The translations under genes and the position numbers were made by a program. Shown in pieces: positions 61,890 through 64,000 of a DNA stretch of 64,000 nucleotides. The notes under the pieces were generated by a model. That model searched no databases. It was not told the DNA's origin and saw only the letters and a program-made list of their open reading frames with translations. The stretch spans positions 2,852,001-2,916,000 of the forward strand of contig NZ_OZ257126.1 in the NCBI RefSeq assembly GCF_965278975.1, in the 5' to 3' direction. The DNA comes from Ferrovibrio sp965278975. Lineage in GTDB: Bacteria > Pseudomonadota > Alphaproteobacteria > Ferrovibrionales > Ferrovibrionaceae. Numbering within the stretch: position 1 is the first letter of the stretch; each line of letters opens with the position of its first letter.

Positions 61890-63821
61890 ATGAATAGGCG
61901 CGACCAGGATTTGCAGCGCGTGTTCAGCCGCCGGGCGCTGATGCTCGGGGTTGGGCAATTGGCTCTGTTCGGCGCATTGGCCGGGCGGCTCTATTATCTT
62001 CAGGTGCTGGAATCCGGCCGCTATACGCTGCTCTCGGATGAAAACCGCATCTCGATGCGCCTGCTGCCGCCGCGCCGTGGCCGCGTGCTCGACCGCTTCG
62101 GCACCGAGCTTGCCTCCAACCGGCGCAATTACCGCGTGCTGATCGTTGCCGAACAGGCGCGCAATGTCGATGCCACGCTGACCAAGCTGGCCGACCTGAT
62201 CCATATCGACGACACCCAGCGCGCCCGCGTGAAGCGTGAGGTGGAGCGGCGGCGCAAATTCGTGCCGGTGGTGGTGTCGGAAAACTTGTCCTGGGAGGAC
62301 TTCGCCCGCATCAACCTCCATTCGCCGGATCTGCCGGGTGTGCAGCTTGATGTTGGCGAGACGCGTGACTATGGCATGGGCGCGGTGTTCAGCCATGTGG
62401 TGGGCTATGTCGGCGCCGTGTCGGAGAACGAGCTCGGCGACGATCCGCTGCTGGAACTGCCGGGCTTCCGCATTGGCAAAAGCGGCATTGAAAAGCTGTT
62501 TGACGAGGATCTGCGCGGCCGTGCGGGCCATAGCCAGATCGAGGTCAATGCCTATGGCCGCGCCATCCGCGAACTGGATCGCACCGACGGCCTGACCGGC
62601 GATGATGTGGTGCTGACCATTGATGCCGACCTGCAACGCTTCGCCGCCGAGCGGCTGAAGGATGAAAGCGCCGCGGCGGTGGTGATGGATGTGCATACCG
62701 GCGAGGTTCTGACGCTGGTATCCAATCCCGGCTTCGATCCCAACTGGTTCAATGTCGGCATCACCACGGCGCAATGGCGCCAGCTCAATGGCGATAAATA
62801 CCGCCCGCTGACCAATAAATCGGTGCAGGGTCAGTACCCGCCCGGTTCCACCTTCAAGATGGTGGTGGGCCTGGCCGCGCTGGAAGCCGGCGGCGTCACG
62901 CCCGATAGCCGCGTCTTCTGCCCTGGCCATATGGAATTCGGCAACAACACCTTCCACTGCTGGAAGAAGGGCGGCCATGGCAGCATGAATCTGGTGCAGG
63001 CACTGGAAGAGAGCTGCGACGTTTACTTCTATGAAGCCGCCCGCCGTATCGGCGTCGACAAGATCGCCGATATGGGCAAGCGGCTTGGCCTTGGCGATGT
63101 CAGTGGCCTTGATGTCACCGGCGAGCGCCGCGGCCTGATGCCGACCCGTGCCTGGAAGCAGGGCGCCTTGGGCCAGCCCTGGGCGCAGGGCGAAACCCTG
63201 GTGGTGGGTATCGGCCAGGGCTATGTGCTGGCGACGCCGCTGCAGCTTTGCGTGATGACCGCCCGGCTGGCCAATGGCGGCTATGCCGTGCAGCCGCGCC
63301 TGGTGCGGCATGATGATGTGCTGGGGCCTTCGCCAGAGCAGCGCCCGGCCAGCCAGCTTTACAATTCACTCAACATCAAGCGCGAGCATCTCGAAGTGGT
63401 GCAGGAAGGCATGGTGCGCGTCACCACGCCGCCGCGCGGCACCGCCCATGGTGCCCGTATCACCCAGCCGCAATTCGCCATGGCTGGCAAGACAGGTTCC
63501 AGCCAGGTGCGACGTATCTCCAAGGCCGAACGCGATACCCGCGTGCGCAAGAACGAGGAGAAACCCTGGGAGGAGCGCGACCACGCCCTGTTCGTTGCCT
63601 ATGCGCCAGTGGGCAATCCACGCTACTGCATCGCCGTGATCGTCGAGCATGGCGGCTCAGGTTCCAAGGCAGCGGCCCCCATCGCGCGCGATATCCTGCT
63701 GGAAACCCAGCGGCTTGATCCCTCGCGCCGCAACCGGGCACCGGGTCCGCCGCCGGCTACCACCGCCGACACGCCTGCCGGGCCGCAATCGGCGCGACCG
63801 CCCAAGCCGCGGGAAGGCTGA
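61890..63821 (+). CDS. mrdA: Penicillin-binding protein 2 (peptidoglycan transpeptidase)
   Basis: Class B PBP of 643 aa, the elongation-specific DD-transpeptidase. N-terminal TM (about 15-33), pedestal domain (about 50-230) and transpeptidase domain with S320-x-x-K323 (GSTFK), an S-x-D type second motif (EESCDVYF) and K534-T-G (AGKTGSS). A Pro-rich C-terminal tail follows. Typical length for the family. It forms a complex with RodA, encoded 2 bp downstream. Confidence 0.96.
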   Translation: MNRRDQDLQRVFSRRALMLGVGQLALFGALAGRLYYLQVLESGRYTLLSDENRISMRLLPPRRGRVLDRFGTELASNRRNYRVLIVAEQARNVDATLTKLADLIHIDDTQRARVKREVERRRKFVPVVVSENLSWEDFARINLHSPDLPGVQLDVGETRDYGMGAVFSHVVGYVGAVSENELGDDPLLELPGFRIGKSGIEKLFDEDLRGRAGHSQIEVNAYGRAIRELDRTDGLTGDDVVLTIDADLQRFAAERLKDESAAAVVMDVHTGEVLTLVSNPGFDPNWFNVGITTAQWRQLNGDKYRPLTNKSVQGQYPPGSTFKMVVGLAALEAGGVTPDSRVFCPGHMEFGNNTFHCWKKGGHGSMNLVQALEESCDVYFYEAARRIGVDKIADMGKRLGLGDVSGLDVTGERRGLMPTRAWKQGALGQPWAQGETLVVGIGQGYVLATPLQLCVMTARLANGGYAVQPRLVRHDDVLGPSPEQRPASQLYNSLNIKREHLEVVQEGMVRVTTPPRGTAHGARITQPQFAMAGKTGSSQVRRISKAERDTRVRKNEEKPWEERDHALFVAYAPVGNPRYCIAVIVEHGGSGSKAAAPIARDILLETQRLDPSRRNRAPGPPPATTADTPAGPQSARPPKPREG

Positions 63822-63823
63822 AC

Positions 63824-64000
63824 ATGCGCCGGACGTCTCTGCTCAGCCGTGGCAACGACCTGACATTGGGCCGCAAGCTGCGTGACATCACCTGGGGTCT
63901 GGTGCTGCTGATCTGCATGATCGCCAGTGTCGGCTTCATCCAGCTTTTTTCGGCGGCGGGCGGCGATATCGATCCCTGGGCCGACCGCCAGATGCTGCGC
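63824..64000 (+). CDS. mrdB: Rod shape-determining protein RodA (5' part only)
   Basis: First 59 codons of the SEDS glycosyltransferase RodA, cut by the window end. Reads MRRTSLLSRGNDLTLGRKL, then a first TM helix and LFSAAGGDIDPWADRQ, the usual RodA N-terminus. Start 2 bp after the mrdA stop, so translation is coupled. Confidence 0.88.
   Translation, partial: MRRTSLLSRGNDLTLGRKLRDITWGLVLLICMIASVGFIQLFSAAGGDIDPWADRQMLR

Overview
The window is a GC-rich (about 64% by eye), densely packed chromosomal segment from an alphaproteobacterium, most plausibly of the Rhodospirillales sensu lato. That placement is an inference. It rests on the gene orders serB/miaA-ilvB-ilvN-ilvC and leuA-mreB-mreC-mreD-mrdA-mrdB, on a UbiH-family/DUF971/Trm112/Lon-N/YbbN housekeeping block, and on many long antisense shadow ORFs typical of high-GC genomes. 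No tRNA, rRNA, insertion sequence, prophage or CRISPR array was seen.

Layout: 0-3.6 kb is an envelope-stress type unit (Do-family protease, OmpR-type regulator, histidine kinase). 3.7-14.2 kb, all on the minus strand, is a fatty-acid beta-oxidation block. It holds a FadN/FadA/FadE-like set behind a MerR regulator with a perfect palindromic operator, and a second thiolase plus FadJ-like pair behind its own palindrome. 14.4-23.2 kb is accessory metabolism: an Mpo1-like protein, TauE exporter with TIGR02186 partner, acyl-CoA dehydrogenase with MFS transporter, a lone CoxL-like molybdenum hydroxylase subunit, a P450 and a NUDIX hydrolase. 23.3-28.2 kb holds two unrecognised coupled genes and a pentapeptide-repeat protein facing a cyclase-like protein. 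28.3-33.5 kb carries glpX-pgm-pgi and a DUF1194 protein. 33.6-37.1 kb is housekeeping.

37.2-39.4 kb encodes an ammonium transporter fused to a histidine kinase behind a sigma-54-like promoter. 39.4-47.7 kb is mixed: a hydratase/dehydrogenase pair, MsrQ-like protein, EamA/LysR pair, a receiver/Hpt pair, a cobalamin adenosyltransferase, a dehydratase and a free S4 domain. 48-53.4 kb is serB, miaA and branched-chain amino-acid synthesis. 54.3-57.1 kb holds a second pentapeptide-repeat/cyclase-like pair with an XRE regulator. 57.6-64 kb is leuA and the elongasome cluster mreBCD-mrdA-mrdB, the last gene cut by the window end.

The best candidate for an undescribed system is the duplicated module of a pentapeptide-repeat protein converging tail-to-tail on a divergent class III cyclase-homology protein. 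It occurs at 25.8-28.2 kb and 54.3-56.6 kb. Both cyclase-like proteins keep the two metal-binding aspartates but have isoleucine where the catalytic asparagine is expected.
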